Positions 19,002 to 31,497 of a DNA stretch of 41,852 nt are shown here, piece by piece. A program made the translations under genes and the position numbers. Under the pieces are notes generated by a model, which was not told the DNA's origin, did not search any database, and saw nothing but the letters and a program-made list of their open reading frames with translations. Each line of letters starts with the position of its first letter. Positions within the stretch are counted from its first letter, which is position 1. Source of the DNA: Priapulus caudatus (lineage: Eukaryota > Priapulida > Priapulimorpha > Priapulimorphida > Priapulidae); NCBI RefSeq assembly GCF_000485595.1, contig NW_014578043.1, forward strand, positions 1 to 41,852. Direction: 5' to 3'.

Positions 19002-19174
19002 CTGTAAATCATCGAAGATATCTCTTAGAATATCACATATAGGCATGGTATCACGAATCCTATCAACTATTTCTTGAATCGGAAACCAAAAACCACGTCT
19101 GGTTTCAACCTTCATATACTGGATGCAATATGTTACCAAACCTTTGAAACACGCATTGATCATTACATTACATT
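19002..19174 (-). CDS. candidate internal exon of unknown gene
   Basis: 173 bases open on the minus strand between TTTTTCATAATTGCCAG (acceptor) and GATTTACAG-GTACCG (strong donor). The peptide includes CNVMINACFKGLVTYCIQYM, KVETRRGFWFPIQEIVDRIR and DTMPICDILRDIFDDLQ. It looks like a helical, soluble domain. I do not recognise the family, and no partner exon was identified. Confidence 0.35.
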
Positions 19175-20435
19175 CTGGCAATTATGAAAAATACATCGAT
19201 AAATTAAACAAATAATACTAGCACACTATAATATACCGTCTATTATAATTTACGTCAAACACGATTCTCAACAATTTAGTCATCGGGATTATCAATAATA
19301 TCTGTGATTGCTGTTTTTAGGTCTATGGGATTAATTAGCCTTTTAACTTGCGAGAGCATGTGAATTTGGAGTGTTCACCCTTAACACTTCTACTTAATCA
19401 ATAAACAATGCATATAATCGAACGCATAGATAAGTATAACGATATGATACGAGTTTACTCAACTATTGTAGGTGCAGTTATTGGTATGTATACACAGCTC
19501 AGATTTCGTCAGCTGGTATATCGCTCAGGTCCGTTCTATGCTACAACAGTGTTGATGCATTGCTGACGATGACAGCTTGATGAACACAGAAACCCAGAAA
19601 TCACGAATCAAGATGTGCGAGAGATACATAACAAGTTTACGGTAATATTAGTTCCGTGAAAATTTATTCGGCGCTTCGTCTAATATAGTCTTCGTATATG
19701 AATCTTCGTCGAATACATATGGCGTCACGGTATATTGTGTGAGCAAAGCTATAATTTTGTTATACGTTAATTTTGAGAAATCAGCAATGATTGAAAAAAA
19801 TTCATCCTCGAATCACGGTATAACGCTACATGTGATAGATGGGGACGTAGACGGGCCAATTTCACACGTGTAACTTCCTCATAGCAATGTACGTGTTAGA
19901 GCAGTTGTATCCTGATGGATGTAATCCTGATATCCATTATGTTGGTGTCATTGTTCACTGCTGGACTATAGATGGCTTCGGTTTTTATCATTCTAGCGAG
20001 AAGTTACTGACTGCAAACAGCAGCCAATCACACGATTGTGAATCTGGCCTGCTGTGGTGTCGCACACAGGCCTGTAGCATGTCTTCACGTGTTGCTACTG
20101 GGAGTACTGCTCACTACTGGGTTTATGCATTTCAGTGGAATTGCTACCTCGCGCTACAGCTGCAGCGTTATTGATGGACGGCGCGACCATATCGCTGTAG
20201 CCGTATCTGGCTTGTTCCTTTCTCCATTTGACTTTCAATTTTTATTGCCGAGTACATTACTGTATTCGTCACTATGACATCTTGCTGCGCCGCTACCGCT
20301 AGGATCGCATGAAACCACGTGAATGTAATGGTCTTCACAGCAGATGTCGCCGAGTAGGGAGACATTGAGTGCTTTTCACGCGACGCTAAACATGTCTTTC
20401 CGCCTTGACCCTTTTTTGCAGCGCACGTGATACGC
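19175..20435. other. unassigned non-coding region
   Basis: AT-rich to 19850, then more balanced. Reading frames near 19887-20277 (plus) and 20437-20168 (minus) show no domain. No repeat larger than a few bases was seen. Confidence 0.35.
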
Positions 20436-20436
20436 A

Positions 20437-20437
<1 letters not shown>

Positions 20438-20476
<39 letters not shown>
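20438..20476. repeat. (AT)n microsatellite
   Basis: Uninterrupted AT dinucleotides; a second short tract lies at 20717-20738. Confidence 0.95.
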
Positions 20477-20479
<3 letters not shown>

Positions 20480-21827
20480 TTATCAAATAACATATAATGA
20501 AATAATAACACGCCGTGAAATAACTATGAAACCCATTTCAGTTGCATGACGTGTCCGAAATTTCAAAACACAAAGTCAATCACATATTTACGTCCTTTCA
20601 CGAATATGTTGCATACTTAGGAACGTACATGTGTACGCGTAAACTATTGTGGCACCCAAACACATGCAAGCTCAGCTGTTGACTGTGTAAAACAGTACTT
20701 ATGTTTATAACCTGCTTATATATATATATATATATATCAGAAAGACGCTGGTTTCTTGATTTAATATATATACCATATACTTTTAACACAACGCGCATCA
20801 TGTCTACAAACTCGTTACGTGGCTAACAGGTGCGAGGCAGAAGAACGTTTCCTTGAAAGTACGGAGTAAACTAGGAATCACGTCTGTTATCGCGAGAAAT
20901 AGTGAGAACAGTGATTGTATTAAATAACAAAAACGCTTTCCTTGGGGAATCATCAGAAGCAGTTATGTTAGAGGCAACGCATCGGCAGGTACATGCGCGC
21001 ACACATTTACGCACACGCACAGCAAACTAATATATGAAAAATCTTCTATATCTATACAAACGCTTTCCTGCTGCGTATCTATCTATCTATATAATAATGT
21101 ACGGGGCTGACGCTCATCAAGATTCGCGAGTGGTTTCGCTGATTCGTGGTTTGTGGTTCATGGGTATCAATGATTCGTGATTTGGCTGCATATCGCAAAG
21201 CCATTTCAGACACGCGAGTGAATTTAGCGACGCGCGCACGACAGACAAACGCGTGACAGCGTCAGCAGGCAACGTTCCCGCGTGATGGAGACAGCGTCAG
21301 CAGGCAACGTTCCCGCGTGACGGAATGATGTCATTCCGCGTCAGCTAACCTGGCATCTGTCGACACGCGCGCTCCACCAATGCTCGCATTGTCCGTCGCC
21401 GCGGTGCATGCGCGGCAGACGAGAAAAACGGCCATCTGTTGGTTTTTTACGCAAACGCGCTCCATTATAACTCTGCAAACAACCACACCCCCGTCACTAG
21501 TGCCCGATGCTTCGATTGCTGCAGCCATACACGCGGCGATATGGGAGGGAAGGGCGGCAATACTCGACTCGCTTATTTCGCGTCGAAGGCATGTATACTT
21601 ATCCGTCGAAATATAGGGGCTTAGTTTACATTGGGCGGGAGGTTCAGTGGCGACGACGCCGACATGACGTATCACCAGCGAGTGTAGCTAGTCAATATAA
21701 TGCCATAGCATGATGCGTACACATGGCGACGTAAGCTAGGTCTGCATGCGCAGAATGACAAATATGCCTAATTAACGGTGACAAGACGAAGGCAAACAAT
21801 GACCAGGTTCGTGTTCCTCTGACACCT
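20480..21827. other. unassigned region with a 35-bp tandem duplication
   Basis: At 21255-21323 the words GACAGCGTCAGCAGGCAACG and TTCCCGCGTGA occur twice in tandem. At about 21090 the sequence CTATATAATAATGTACGGGG resembles a Helitron 5' start, but no 3' end was found. The 114-residue minus-strand frame at 21675-21331 has no recognisable domain. Confidence 0.35.
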
Positions 21828-21831
21828 ATCA

Positions 21832-21881
<50 letters not shown>

Positions 21882-21958
21882 TTATCTATCTATCTATTTA
21901 TCTATCTATCTATTTATTTATCTATCTATCTATCGATCAATCAATCTATCTATCTCCC
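21828..21958. repeat. (CTAT)n microsatellite
   Basis: CTAT tetranucleotides with occasional TTAT units and a CGATCAAT break near 21930. Confidence 0.95.
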
Positions 21959-23560
21959 CCTTCTCTCTGTTCGAGGAAATAACTGACGCTATTAATCATA
22001 ATATCAGCGTATCAGTATATCAATAATATATAATAATCGTATATCAGCATAGAAATCACGGCCATGCACGAAGTACAATCAATAATTCGTACAACTGTCC
22101 TCCGCCATCAAATTACACAATACCAAATCTATTCAACCGAGAGCATACAGGCTTAATTAGACCCCAGGAGAACTTTGGAATTACGAACACATTAATTGGT
22201 TCGTATGCCAAATTAAAGGTTTGTTTACAAATTCATTGTTCTGAACTCGTCGTAACTCAATCCGCTCGCAAAGTGTTGAATCATTGGCGCGTGGTAAGCG
22301 TCGCCGTGTTCGTAGTCCGCGTTCGCCGAGATTAAAATCAAGAATAGAATGTCATCCGTAATTCTAGATGTTCGCAAGTCGAAGGGACGCGGTATATCCT
22401 ATTTGAAGAGACTGTGCGCGGGAATATTGCTCCTTTGTTTGTTGTTTCTGCGCCCTCTACGACATGGGGCGCCCGCGTGAGTCTTGAATGGGGTCGACGC
22501 TGCTGGTTTCTAAACCTATGCCGGTGGTGAGATTAAGACGAGTTGAGCAGATTAGCACAAGCCATGCTGCGCGCGGTCACAATGCCGCCACAGAGGTGCA
22601 GCCATTAGCTAAAACAATGGCCGCAGGTGGCGCCCAGTGTGGATGACACACATTCGCGGGCGAAGTTCGCTGTTGAACTTTAGCTCCGTGCTGCTGCTCC
22701 CTGCGCCGCGAGCACACCCCCGCGCGTGTGCGCATTTTAAAGCGCGCCTCTGCTATCGAGTCACTCTGTTGAAGTTGGGTTGTAGCCCGTGGCACTTAAA
22801 AACCCTGGTATGTTGCGCCCACTGTTGGTATGTCGGGTTCCTGGACGTTATGAATAGAAATGCGTTACGTTAGGAAAATAGGAGAAATGTACAAGTCTGC
22901 CCTGCGCTGCTTTTTCTAGAAGAACGCGCGAGGTCTGGTGCAAGTTGAATTGTATTAAGATGCTCGAGCATATTTCGAAGTCACGAAACTCAGGGCAGGC
23001 CGCATTTAAAATGACGAATTTATTCAAATTATTTAATAAGCAATAATGTCACCAATACTATTATCTTACTAACGTGTTGCGGGTAGAGAGACAAAAGATA
23101 GACAGAGGGAGAATAGTAGAGGGATAAAGAGCCAGAGAAAGATAGAGAGCAAGAGTTCATGTGAGAGGCAGATAGTGAGAAACGAGCGCGAAGAGAAAGA
23201 GAGGTAGGGATAAACAGATCGATAAATAGATAGCGAGTGAGAGCACGTGTGAGAGACGTAGAAGTGAAGGAGGGAGGCATAGATGCAAAATATAGATATA
23301 AGATTTAATTTTAAGATGCAGGTTTTCGAGGCGCACATCTCTTCATCGAGCACACAACAAAGAATATAACAGTGAACACGAGCGCGGAGCACAATAGCGC
23401 CTATCTCATCTCGCAATCTTCCTGTAGTCGTGTATTCCCCGTAGCAATGTCTATCTAGTTAGTTATTCAATCACTGCATGCGGGCGAAGTGTTCGCAAAC
23501 AATGCTGCTAACCATTCGAATACACCGTCTGGGAATGACGCCGATTGACAGAACAGCCTT
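21959..23560. other. unassigned non-coding region
   Basis: It includes a GA-rich degenerate stretch at 23085-23275. Otherwise unique DNA with GC-rich patches at 22260-22330 and 22470-22740. No convincing exon. Confidence 0.35.
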
Positions 23561-23561
23561 T

Positions 23562-23568
23562 GATGTGT

Positions 23569-23629
<61 letters not shown>

Positions 23630-23901
23630 GTGTGTGTGTGTGTGTGTGTGTGTGTTGTGTGTAATTTTTTATTTTTTTTTTTTTTTTTTTTTTTTTCTGT
23701 GTGTGTGTGTGGTGTGGTGTGTGTGTGGTCGTGTGTGTGTGTGGCGCTGTATGTGTGCGTGCGTGTGTGGCGTACGTGGCGTGCGTGCGTGCGTACGCGT
23801 GTGTGTGTATGCTATGTGTGTGTGGGCTGTGTGTGTGTTGTGTGTGTGTGATGTTGTTGTGTGTGTGTATTTGTGTGATGTGTGTGTGTGCTGTGTGTGT
23901 G

Positions 23902-23933
<32 letters not shown>

Positions 23934-23972
23934 GTGCGTGCGCGTGTGCGTGCAGCGCGCGCGTGTGTCTGT
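23562..23972. repeat. (GT)n, poly-T and (GCGT)n complex
   Basis: GT repeats at 23562-23662, a T-rich run of about 30 at 23666-23696, degenerate GTGTGG-type repeats to 23880, then GCGT repeats at 23900-23935. Long Cys/Val and His/Thr frames on both strands are translations of these tracts. Confidence 0.95.
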
Positions 23973-24276
23973 CTGTATTGATTCCCTCATCGCGTATAGT
24001 TTTCAGTCTTCGCATGCTCGTCGCGTGCATGATATATGCACACATTGTCGGCAGCGGCCACACGCCGCCACAAAGAGCGAGGTGATGCTCACTGGTCCGC
24101 CACTCTTAAGTCGTTCCTTATTTGTGTAATTGGGGAAATATTTACCTAATTCGACGCGCGTCCGTGACCGACTTTACAGAGGACTCGTGTCCCGTTTATA
24201 GTTATACCCTAAGAGCATGCGCGTTTGTGTGCGTGCGTATACGTAGACGTTTACGTGCGCGCGCGTCTGAGTGTAT

Positions 24277-24321
<45 letters not shown>

Positions 24322-25500
24322 TGTGCGTGCGCGTGTGTGTGTGCCTGCGTATTTAGGTGTGGTTAAGTGCGTGTGCGCATATATACAATACCAAATAATA
24401 CGGCCTCCCTTTTAGAAAATTATTTTTACGAAATTCATTTCCTGACGCTGTGTGCGTAGTGAATGAAGACGCTCAAACCAGGTGCCTACACCGCTGCTGG
24501 TGGTCGCACTAGCAACCGAGCCAGGATATGCTTTAACTGATGTAAGTCGATAGCTACATCCCGCGTGTCGACGATTCAACGCCCATCAGTATGCTAATCG
24601 CTTACACCGTCTGAGATACTCATGATCGCTGTTAATACGACACATTTACGACGCTCTACGAGCGACGGTGTAGTGGGTGATATCATACGGTGATACGGTA
24701 TCACTCTGGAGGCATTCCTGCGTAGTCGGGTGATGGGATCGGCGCGGGGTGGTGGGGGCGATCAAGGGGCAGCATAATTGCAACGCGCCTGCCGGCAGTC
24801 GAGGGGGTGACGACGCGTGGGTGATGGGTGTACGCGCGTGCCTGCACGCGCGTATGGGCGTGCGTCGCCTGCGTACGTGCGTGTGTTCGTGCGTGACGCG
24901 ATGGCATGTCTACTGCGACACAGGAGGCAACTTGTTCCGTAAAGGCGGTTAGTCCACGTAGCCTCAAGTGATTTTCATGGGGCAAGTGCACAAATCAAGG
25001 TATCAATAGGACAAATAGTTTACGTGGTCTCCTATGTATGTTATCAAGAGATCTCTAATAATACATGTCTTATTAGCTCTTGATTTATACATGAATACAA
25101 CCATTTTTGAAGTTTTGAATATGTGCAAAATCGAGGGTCGAATATAACACAGCTTCCTGCAAAATAATAAAGATCACGGTGTTATGTCTTTGTACTGGAT
25201 CAATTCTGTATCACTGAGACTCGATAAAGAGTGGAAATTTGTGATTCCAATTTAATGAAAAGAAGATTTACTTATGGTCTAGTCTTTCAGCTGCAAGAGG
25301 AATAACATAGACCACACGTAGTAGTATCAGAAATGAAAAAAGTGATACTTATATCTATAAAATTCAAATACAGATAATAGTAGGCTAATTAATATCAAGT
25401 TGAATTATGCATGACAAAGCACAAGATATAGCGCGATATGATTACAATGACGTCGGTTCATAAATAGCATATTTAGCTATGCATCAAACACGGGAGGAAA
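23973..25500. other. unassigned region; second (GT)n at 24,277-24,320
   Basis: Positions 24277-24320 are GT repeats. A GC-rich patch lies at 24,700-24,960. A 45-bp hairpin at 25,042-25,086 is described separately. No exon supported. Confidence 0.4.
25042..25086. repeat. small hairpin, ATCAAGAG...CTCTTGAT family
   Basis: Left arm TATCAAGAGATCTCTAATAA and right arm TTATTAGCTCTTGATTTATA are imperfect inverted copies. The same arm words recur at 30,632-30,692 and 39,448-39,487. Confidence 0.65.
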
Positions 25501-25509
25501 TTGAATAAT

Positions 25510-26035
25510 TTATCATCAGTTATTTAGCAGCAGCAGCAGCAGCACACGTTCAGTACGACGTAGCCGAGCGTGCCATAAACGCGGCGTTGTTGAATCGCTC
25601 CTAAACGATGATAAACAGCTTTAATCGCGCGCGCCGACAGCTGCATCTAACCACGCTCTTTTAATTGACTAACGGTTTCCCGCACAACCGCGAGTCTGTT
25701 CCAGCGGTGCAACAACGCGCTTCTTTATTTGCGGGAGACGCGTGCCGATGTATCGCCATAGCTTATTATGAACAAATCCGCACAGGAGCCGACCGCTAAT
25801 AAGCACACGCGTTCTGACGAAAAAAAATATTACGTAAATTGCGATATGACGTCATCGCGGGCTTAATTGCGCGCGAGCGTCCCGCCAATTCTAGGACAAT
25901 GGGCGACTGCGGTTCTCACCGCGCGTGTCCTCACCTCGCAGCGATGGCATCCATCGAGTAGCAGTAATAGCGGTATAAAGTTGTTCGGCGAGCGCCGGTC
26001 ACTCGGTCACCGTGGAAGAAAGCAGATCCGGTGTC
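25510..26035 (+). promoter_or_regulatory. candidate enhancer/promoter cluster
   Basis: GC-balanced unique DNA rich in known metazoan motifs. TTACGTAA (PAR-bZIP or C/EBP type) lies at 25830-25837. The full CRE TGACGTCA lies at 25848-25855. Several TAATTG/TTAATTG homeodomain-like words lie at 25,660 and 25,865. A TATAAA lies at 25974-25979, with an initiator-like TCACT 25-27 bases downstream (about 26,000). No open reading frame with a domain follows; the 96-bp tandem array begins within 80 bases. Transcriptional activity is an inference from the motifs. Confidence 0.35.
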
Positions 26036-26067
26036 GGAATGACGTAATCCGCGAACAGAGTGCAGCG

Positions 26068-26765
26068 AGATATTGGTCCGAGGCGAGGGAAACAAATTAC
26101 AGTACTAAGACTTAAGGATCTACTTAGATCCACGTTGCAAAGTAGTACGTAGAAATTAGAATTATAGAAATTAGAATTATATTAGATTTTGTGGTCCGTG
26201 GCAAGGGAAACAAGTAACAGTAGATCCACGTTCTAAAGTAGTACGTAGAAATTAGAATTATAGCACATAGAATTATATTAGATTTTGCGGTCCGCGGCGA
26301 GGGAAAAAAGTTACAATAGATACACGTTGCAAAGAGGTTCGTAAAAATTAGAATAATATAAATATAACTATATTAGATTTTGTGGTCCGTGGCGAAAAAA
26401 AAGTAACAGTAGATTCATGTTGCAAAGTAGAACGTAGAAATTATAATTATAGAAAATAGAATTATATTAAAATTTTTGGTCCGTGGCGAAGAAACAAAAT
26501 AACAGTAGATCTGCTTTGCAAAGAAATACGAAGAAATTAAAATTATAGAAAATAGAATTATATTAGATTGTTTGGTTCGTGGCGAGAGAAACAAGTAACA
26601 GTAGATCCACGCTGCAAAGTAGTACGTAGAAATTAAAATTATAGAAAATAGAATTATATTAGATTTTTTGGTCCGTGGCAAGGGAAACAATTAAGAGTAG
26701 ATTTACGTTGCAAAGTAGTATGTAGAAATTAAAATTATATTATATTTTTCTCGCTCGGTGGCAAG
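26068..26765. repeat. about 96-bp tandem repeat, seven units
   Basis: Each unit runs TAGATCCACGTTGCAAAGTA, GTACGTAGAAATTA, ATAGAATTATATTAGATTTT, then GGTCCGTGGCAAGGGAAACA and AGTAACAG. Units begin near 26131, 26222, 26320, 26410, 26506, 26601 and 26697, with drift of 5-15 percent. The first partial unit (from 26,071, TTGGTCCGAGGCGAGGGAAA) merges into the promoter-like region. A Phe/Ile/Tyr-rich minus-strand frame is only the repeat translated. Confidence 0.9.
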
Positions 26766-27208
26766 ATCAGGTGTATCACGGCCACAGGGTACACGCAAAC
26801 AACACGGTGTGTATACCTTGGGTTTTCATAAGAACGCGGTAGCCGCGAGCGACTGTGTGGTTTTACGCTAGTCCGAGAATGCGCCGACAAGCGGCGACGA
26901 ATCGAACATGCTATCGCAAATCTTGTGTGCAATCTCGCTAGTACACGTTGCTCATTTTTTGTATAAATATATGAATGCGCATACATAGCATGTTACGTAG
27001 TGTAATGGGTCACACATGCACGCACACGTGCACACGTTTTCTTCTCTCTCTTTTACTCTCATACTCGATCCTTCGTTTCTCTTTCTCCTTTGCTTGCTCT
27101 CTCTTCCCCACCCCCTCTCTCCCTCTCTCTTTCTTGCTCTCGCTCTCGCTGTCTCTCACCTATACTTTCTGATTTTCTGGTTTCTCACCCTTTCTCGTTC
27201 TCGCTTGC

Positions 27209-27246
<38 letters not shown>

Positions 27247-27351
27247 ATAATATGTAATTATATTAATATGATATATATGGTACGCATTGCAGTCGTAGAT
27301 ATTGCTAGACATTTATTTTCCGAATCGCAACGCCAGCCGTATAGCTTTTAC
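26766..27351. other. CT-rich tract and (AT)n microsatellite
   Basis: Pyrimidine-rich CTCTCT-type sequence at 27,035-27,205, then (AT)n at 27,211-27,243. No gene. Confidence 0.6.
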
Positions 27352-27547
27352 CATAACCTGTTATCCACGCCCCAAACCCTTCTATAACTCTCGTTCGTGC
27401 GATTAAGGCACGACGATGCGATACGTCGAATCGCAGACAACGGCTCATCGATGATAACATAGCCGCTGGTGCGCAGTCTACTCTCGTTGCCCTCTGCCCA
27501 CCGCAGGCTCTTCCATTCCGCTGCGCATTTGCGTACAGGTGCATCGC
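27352..27547 (-). CDS. candidate exon of unknown gene
   Basis: Open between a possible acceptor (CTCACCTGTAG) and donor (TTATG then GTAAAAGC). The peptide includes CAAEWKSLRWAEGNESRLR, SGYVIIDEPLSAIRRIASSC and NRTNESYRRVWGVDN, with GC-biased third positions like the receptor exons. No family recognised. A second minus-strand frame is also open here, so the coding call is weak. Confidence 0.22.
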
Positions 27548-28669
27548 CTACAGGTGAGCCGCATAGCGACGTGCTCGGCAGACAGACGGATAGCGACGAC
27601 ACGTCTGAGACGTAACTTGCCCGCGCTGCCCCCGCTGCCCCCGCTGCTGTTCGTACGCGCTATCCCTCCTCTACACCGAGATACGACGCCATTATCCGCG
27701 GATTTCGCAAAGCGTTTCGGGGAGATTTGTTAAGGAGTCGGGGTAGACCACGAGCGACGTCCCCAATTTGAGAAAAAAAAATGCGGCCGACAAATGCGTA
27801 ATTTTATCGCGTCTGGTGTTCTTTGCCAGTCTCGCGCGTGTGTTTGTATAGCTGAGTGTTGACCGTTCGTGATTGATCAGTCTGGAGCTGTACTGCGTAT
27901 ACACTATCATTAACCGAAAAGGCGGTTTCAATGAAATTCTCCTAAATGAGAATCTATAAACAATTATAGATGAATAGTATGATCAGTTTTTATCGAGTAA
28001 TTTCGCTAGGATACTTTGATTAGATCGTACGTTTCTGGTATGGGTTCCTCTATGCGATCTGACGGCGTGGATATATTTAACGTGGAGTATAGGTGAAATG
28101 ATCATCACGCATATATCTATCATTCACTCGCGACGCATCTCGCTCGTCATATCGCTCGCCTATATCTGCTGCGAGCAATTACGATCATCACGCATATATC
28201 TATCATTTACTCGCACGACGCGTTCTCGCTCCGCTCGTTAAGCATCGATTGTTCGTATACCGCACGATTACAATGCGTAGACACACGTGCACGCGGCGGC
28301 TTCGATTCCTCCTCTAACATGCGATTACCGACGCGCTTCTCTAACATGGATTCCAATACTTAGCGGGAGGGAGGGGGAAAAGGAGGAAGGGGGAGGGAAG
28401 GTAATGATAGGCAAGCACGCGGCATCGGATCGGAGAAGCTGGTACCGCTATTCAGGCCATCTGCCGTCGCGGACGCGAAGCGCGCGTATGCAAATACGGC
28501 ACGCGGGGACGAAATGCGCGTTTTTGATTTCATCGAATCCATGATTTTGTGGTGGGGGCGTGCGCTCTCGCATCTCAGCGCGCCACCGCGTCGCAAACTC
28601 GCCGGAACAATGGCGCCGAAATTAAGCCATCGTCGAGATTTTTGTTCTCGTGTGCCGTAATGTGCATGA
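27548..28669. other. unassigned region with a direct repeat
   Basis: GATCATCACGCATATATCTA then TCATTCACTCGC at about 28,098 recurs at about 28,183, giving two copies of a roughly 85-bp unit. A purine-rich GGGAGGGAGG patch lies at 28,363-28,400. CpG-rich elsewhere. Confidence 0.4.
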
Positions 28670-28842
28670 GGGCACGCCGGCGGGCGCGCTCGCGGGGCCC
28701 GACGCAACACCTGCCGACTACACGACCACGCGTCCCGTACAATGGTCGCACGCCGAGTCTCCCGGCAACCCACGGCTGCCGACGCCTGTGGCTACCGAGA
28801 CGTACGTGGCTGCAGCGGAGACGATGACGATTGCTAGCCAGG
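28670..28842 (+). CDS. weak candidate exon of unknown gene
   Basis: The frame reads GTPAGALAGPDATPADYTTT, RPVQWSHAESPGNPRLPTPV and ATETYVAAAETMTIAS. It has strongly GC-biased third positions, an acceptor-like TTTTTGTTCTCGTG...GAG before it and a GTAGTA donor after. It is Pro/Ala/Thr-rich, as in a linker. Another frame on the same strand is also open, so base composition may explain it. Confidence 0.18.
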
Positions 28843-29921
28843 GTAGTAACGAGATATCGCTGTGCACACGCAGACTATGTACATACACGTATGTATGTAC
28901 ACACACGTGCGCGAAGGCTGATGTAGACGCGCACGCATGCGTGTACCTACACACGCGACGCAGACACACAGCACATAAACACACACACGCACGCGCGCAC
29001 GCACTCCTATGTATGCACGCATGCACGAGCGCACATACACACTCAGGCGCACGCACACGAAATTTTATCGGTCTATAATATAATATATAATGAATGAGGT
29101 ACATCGATCCAAAAAAAGTTTAGATAACTAAAATATCAAGTATGTTTCTATCATGAACGTGCTCTCAATTTCAAAGTCCATGTGCAACTACACTTTTGAA
29201 ACTCATAATAACGTATAACTGGTAATAGAAGTTTAGCTTTCAAAACTTGCGATTGCGAAGCTGCGACTAATGTCCATTCACCGCCATCTGTCTAACTGGC
29301 TCTGATATTTCAAATCTAAATTAGGAAAACGAACTTTTTTTATCATCGGCATATCGTCCTCGCCGATTCTCGAAAAATGTCTGTGATATCATGTCTGGCC
29401 GGGTAAGCGCGGCAGCAGCGGTGGTAGGCGTGAAGACTGTGCGCCCTTCTTGAACCCCGCAAATACGGCAGAACGCCGCGCTACGCAGGCAAACGCACGC
29501 CGCGTTACTTGCCCACCGCGCGTGATAGATATGGCAGTGCACTCTGCAGTTATTGTTACTCGCGCCATGAAGGCTTGCATCGGCGCGGCGAGAGGGTGGG
29601 GCAGAGCGGCGGCAGGGGCGGGGACTGATCGACGCAGGCACACCCCGCCCGCATGCCCATACGTCGGCTCAGCTTCGAACGCCGTTCGATCATAGATGTA
29701 GGTCAATAATAAGAAGGCGCATTCTATTTCGCGAGTATCTGCAACGCGCTACTGGCCGCATCGGCAGTTGAGATTTCAAGATTCCGCGTAATTCACGTTG
29801 TAATATCAGTCAAGCATTTATACGTTTATTGTTCTTTATTTTTTCCTTATATTTACACGCATATCTCGTCACGGCTCTGACTGATCTTCTAGTTCTAGCG
29901 CCACGAGAGTGCCTAAGTAAG
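28843..29921. other. CA/ACGC-rich patch and unassigned DNA
   Basis: Positions 28,880-29,060 are degenerate CACG/ACAC repeats that give His/Thr or Cys/Val frames. From 29,390 to 29,690 the DNA is GC-rich with overlapping open frames on both strands and no domain. Confidence 0.4.
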
Positions 29922-29982
29922 ATGGCTGCGTCGCGGTTGTTAGAGTACAACGTAGCTTGTTTACCTGACGAAATTATACCTG
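29922..29982 (+). CDS. candidate first coding exon, MAASRLLEYNVACLPDEIIP
   Basis: AAGATGGCTGCG is both a good initiation context and the YY1-type motif found at start sites of many housekeeping genes. Twenty codons follow and end in phase 1 at a good donor, GTAAGC. The peptide is leucine/acid-rich and not a repeat. I do not recognise the family. No second exon was identified; the next about 450 bases include a 120-residue Arg-rich frame that I do not trust. Confidence 0.4.
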
Positions 29983-30584
29983 GTAAGCGATAAAGGTTGC
30001 AGTAAGGTGCCCCGATCTGCAGACGTCATTTAAACACTTTCAAAGCGCAATTATTTCCATATTGAAATACTATCGCAGTATGCTGCTGCTCATGCGAGCA
30101 TCGGCAGGTCGGTTCACGTTGCTGACGTCGCTATGTAACAATAGAACAGCAATTAACGCCGCGTGCATTCCACGTGATCGGGTTTCACGTCGCAGCAAGG
30201 CACGGCATTGCACCGCTCAGGCGGGCGGGCGGCAGATGAGTCGCGAAAACTCCGTGCTATTCGCGCGGTCTCCCTGCGTCAGACGGAAGGTGCCGGGTGA
30301 AAAGTCACGGCGATTAAAATTAGGTAGTGTCTACGAATCGCGGCGACCGCCGCGGAGACGCGGCATTCCTTTTGTAGCGCAAATCCAATTACGTTCCGGC
30401 CTTTGTTCCGCGTTGAGGTTTTGATCGCGCGCTTAAGACTTTGACTTCATTTCCTAAGCAAACACGATGACAGCTAGCCGACGGGCGCGTCGATTGCGTT
30501 CGCAGAGATGAGTCGGCAATTATGAGTACCTGTGTGTGTAATTACACACCCTTCGTATATGCGTCAGAATTAATCTTTTCCCTT

Positions 30585-30637
<53 letters not shown>

Positions 30638-31497
30638 AGCGCTAATAATACCTTATTATTAGCTATTACCGTATTATTAGCTTTTGATATATATACAAAT
30701 ACGTCCTACACTCGCTACGTAAATTTCGCTACATTAACGTACATATGCGACCGGATACCCGACATTTGCAACGTTGCATTAAAAAAGCCTCGCAACCTTC
30801 GAGCGAAGAAGAATTGTAAAGATAAAATTAGATACGTTTTATAGTTTCCCGGCGCGCGCGCGCGTAAGTAAAATATTAATTCTTTCGCCGCGCGCAACAC
30901 CTGTTGATTGTAAATGTTCCGTCTCCACGCGATCACTCGTAAGTTTATTACGGCAGTATTTTCGTATTCACGCAGGAGACGGTCATTATATCGGCTCTGA
31001 TAGTTCTGCATCGTCGAATTTTCGTTAAAACAGCTCACAATTCTAATCGCATTAGGCGAGAGACTAGACGCTCCGCGATTCGACGAAATTTCGTTTCCAT
31101 TTTTTCTGCCAATTAAACGCGCAAACTTTAAATTCGCCATTTCGCTCTTCTCCTCCGCCGTCTCTTTTGTCGCGCGGTCTTCCTTTGTCACGTTTAGCAG
31201 GCAGACAGCTCGTCTTTTTTCCACCCTCGGCTGTGGCGTGTTTCACCTTTGTTTGCGCGCGGGGCGCTTCCCTTTGATTCGGATCGTCTGCGCCGAAGTG
31301 ACTCAGATCTTCCTATTGTCTAGCGCGTCATCTCCACATGTTCCCTTCTCACGATCGGCGTCACGTGACACCCCTACAGGCACGAAGGTGCAAATTAACG
31401 AGTGGCGGAGAAGTAGGAGCAGGTGTGCGCGTGCGGCCACGCGCCCCGTTACACCTTAGCTATCGGTTCTTTATCACTCCCCCACCTTCTCTCTTCT

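Noticed and set aside
21085-21700. Helitron starting at CTATATAATAATGTACGG
   Set aside because: A 5'-like start is visible, but no hairpin plus CTRR end was found, and the preceding CTAT repeat can create the look.
23478-24129. Cys/Val-rich and His/Thr-rich frames of 140-167 residues
   Set aside because: Translations of GT/CA and GCGT microsatellites on both strands.
26415-26690. 91-residue repeated membrane-like protein
   Set aside because: It is the 96-bp tandem array translated on the minus strand.
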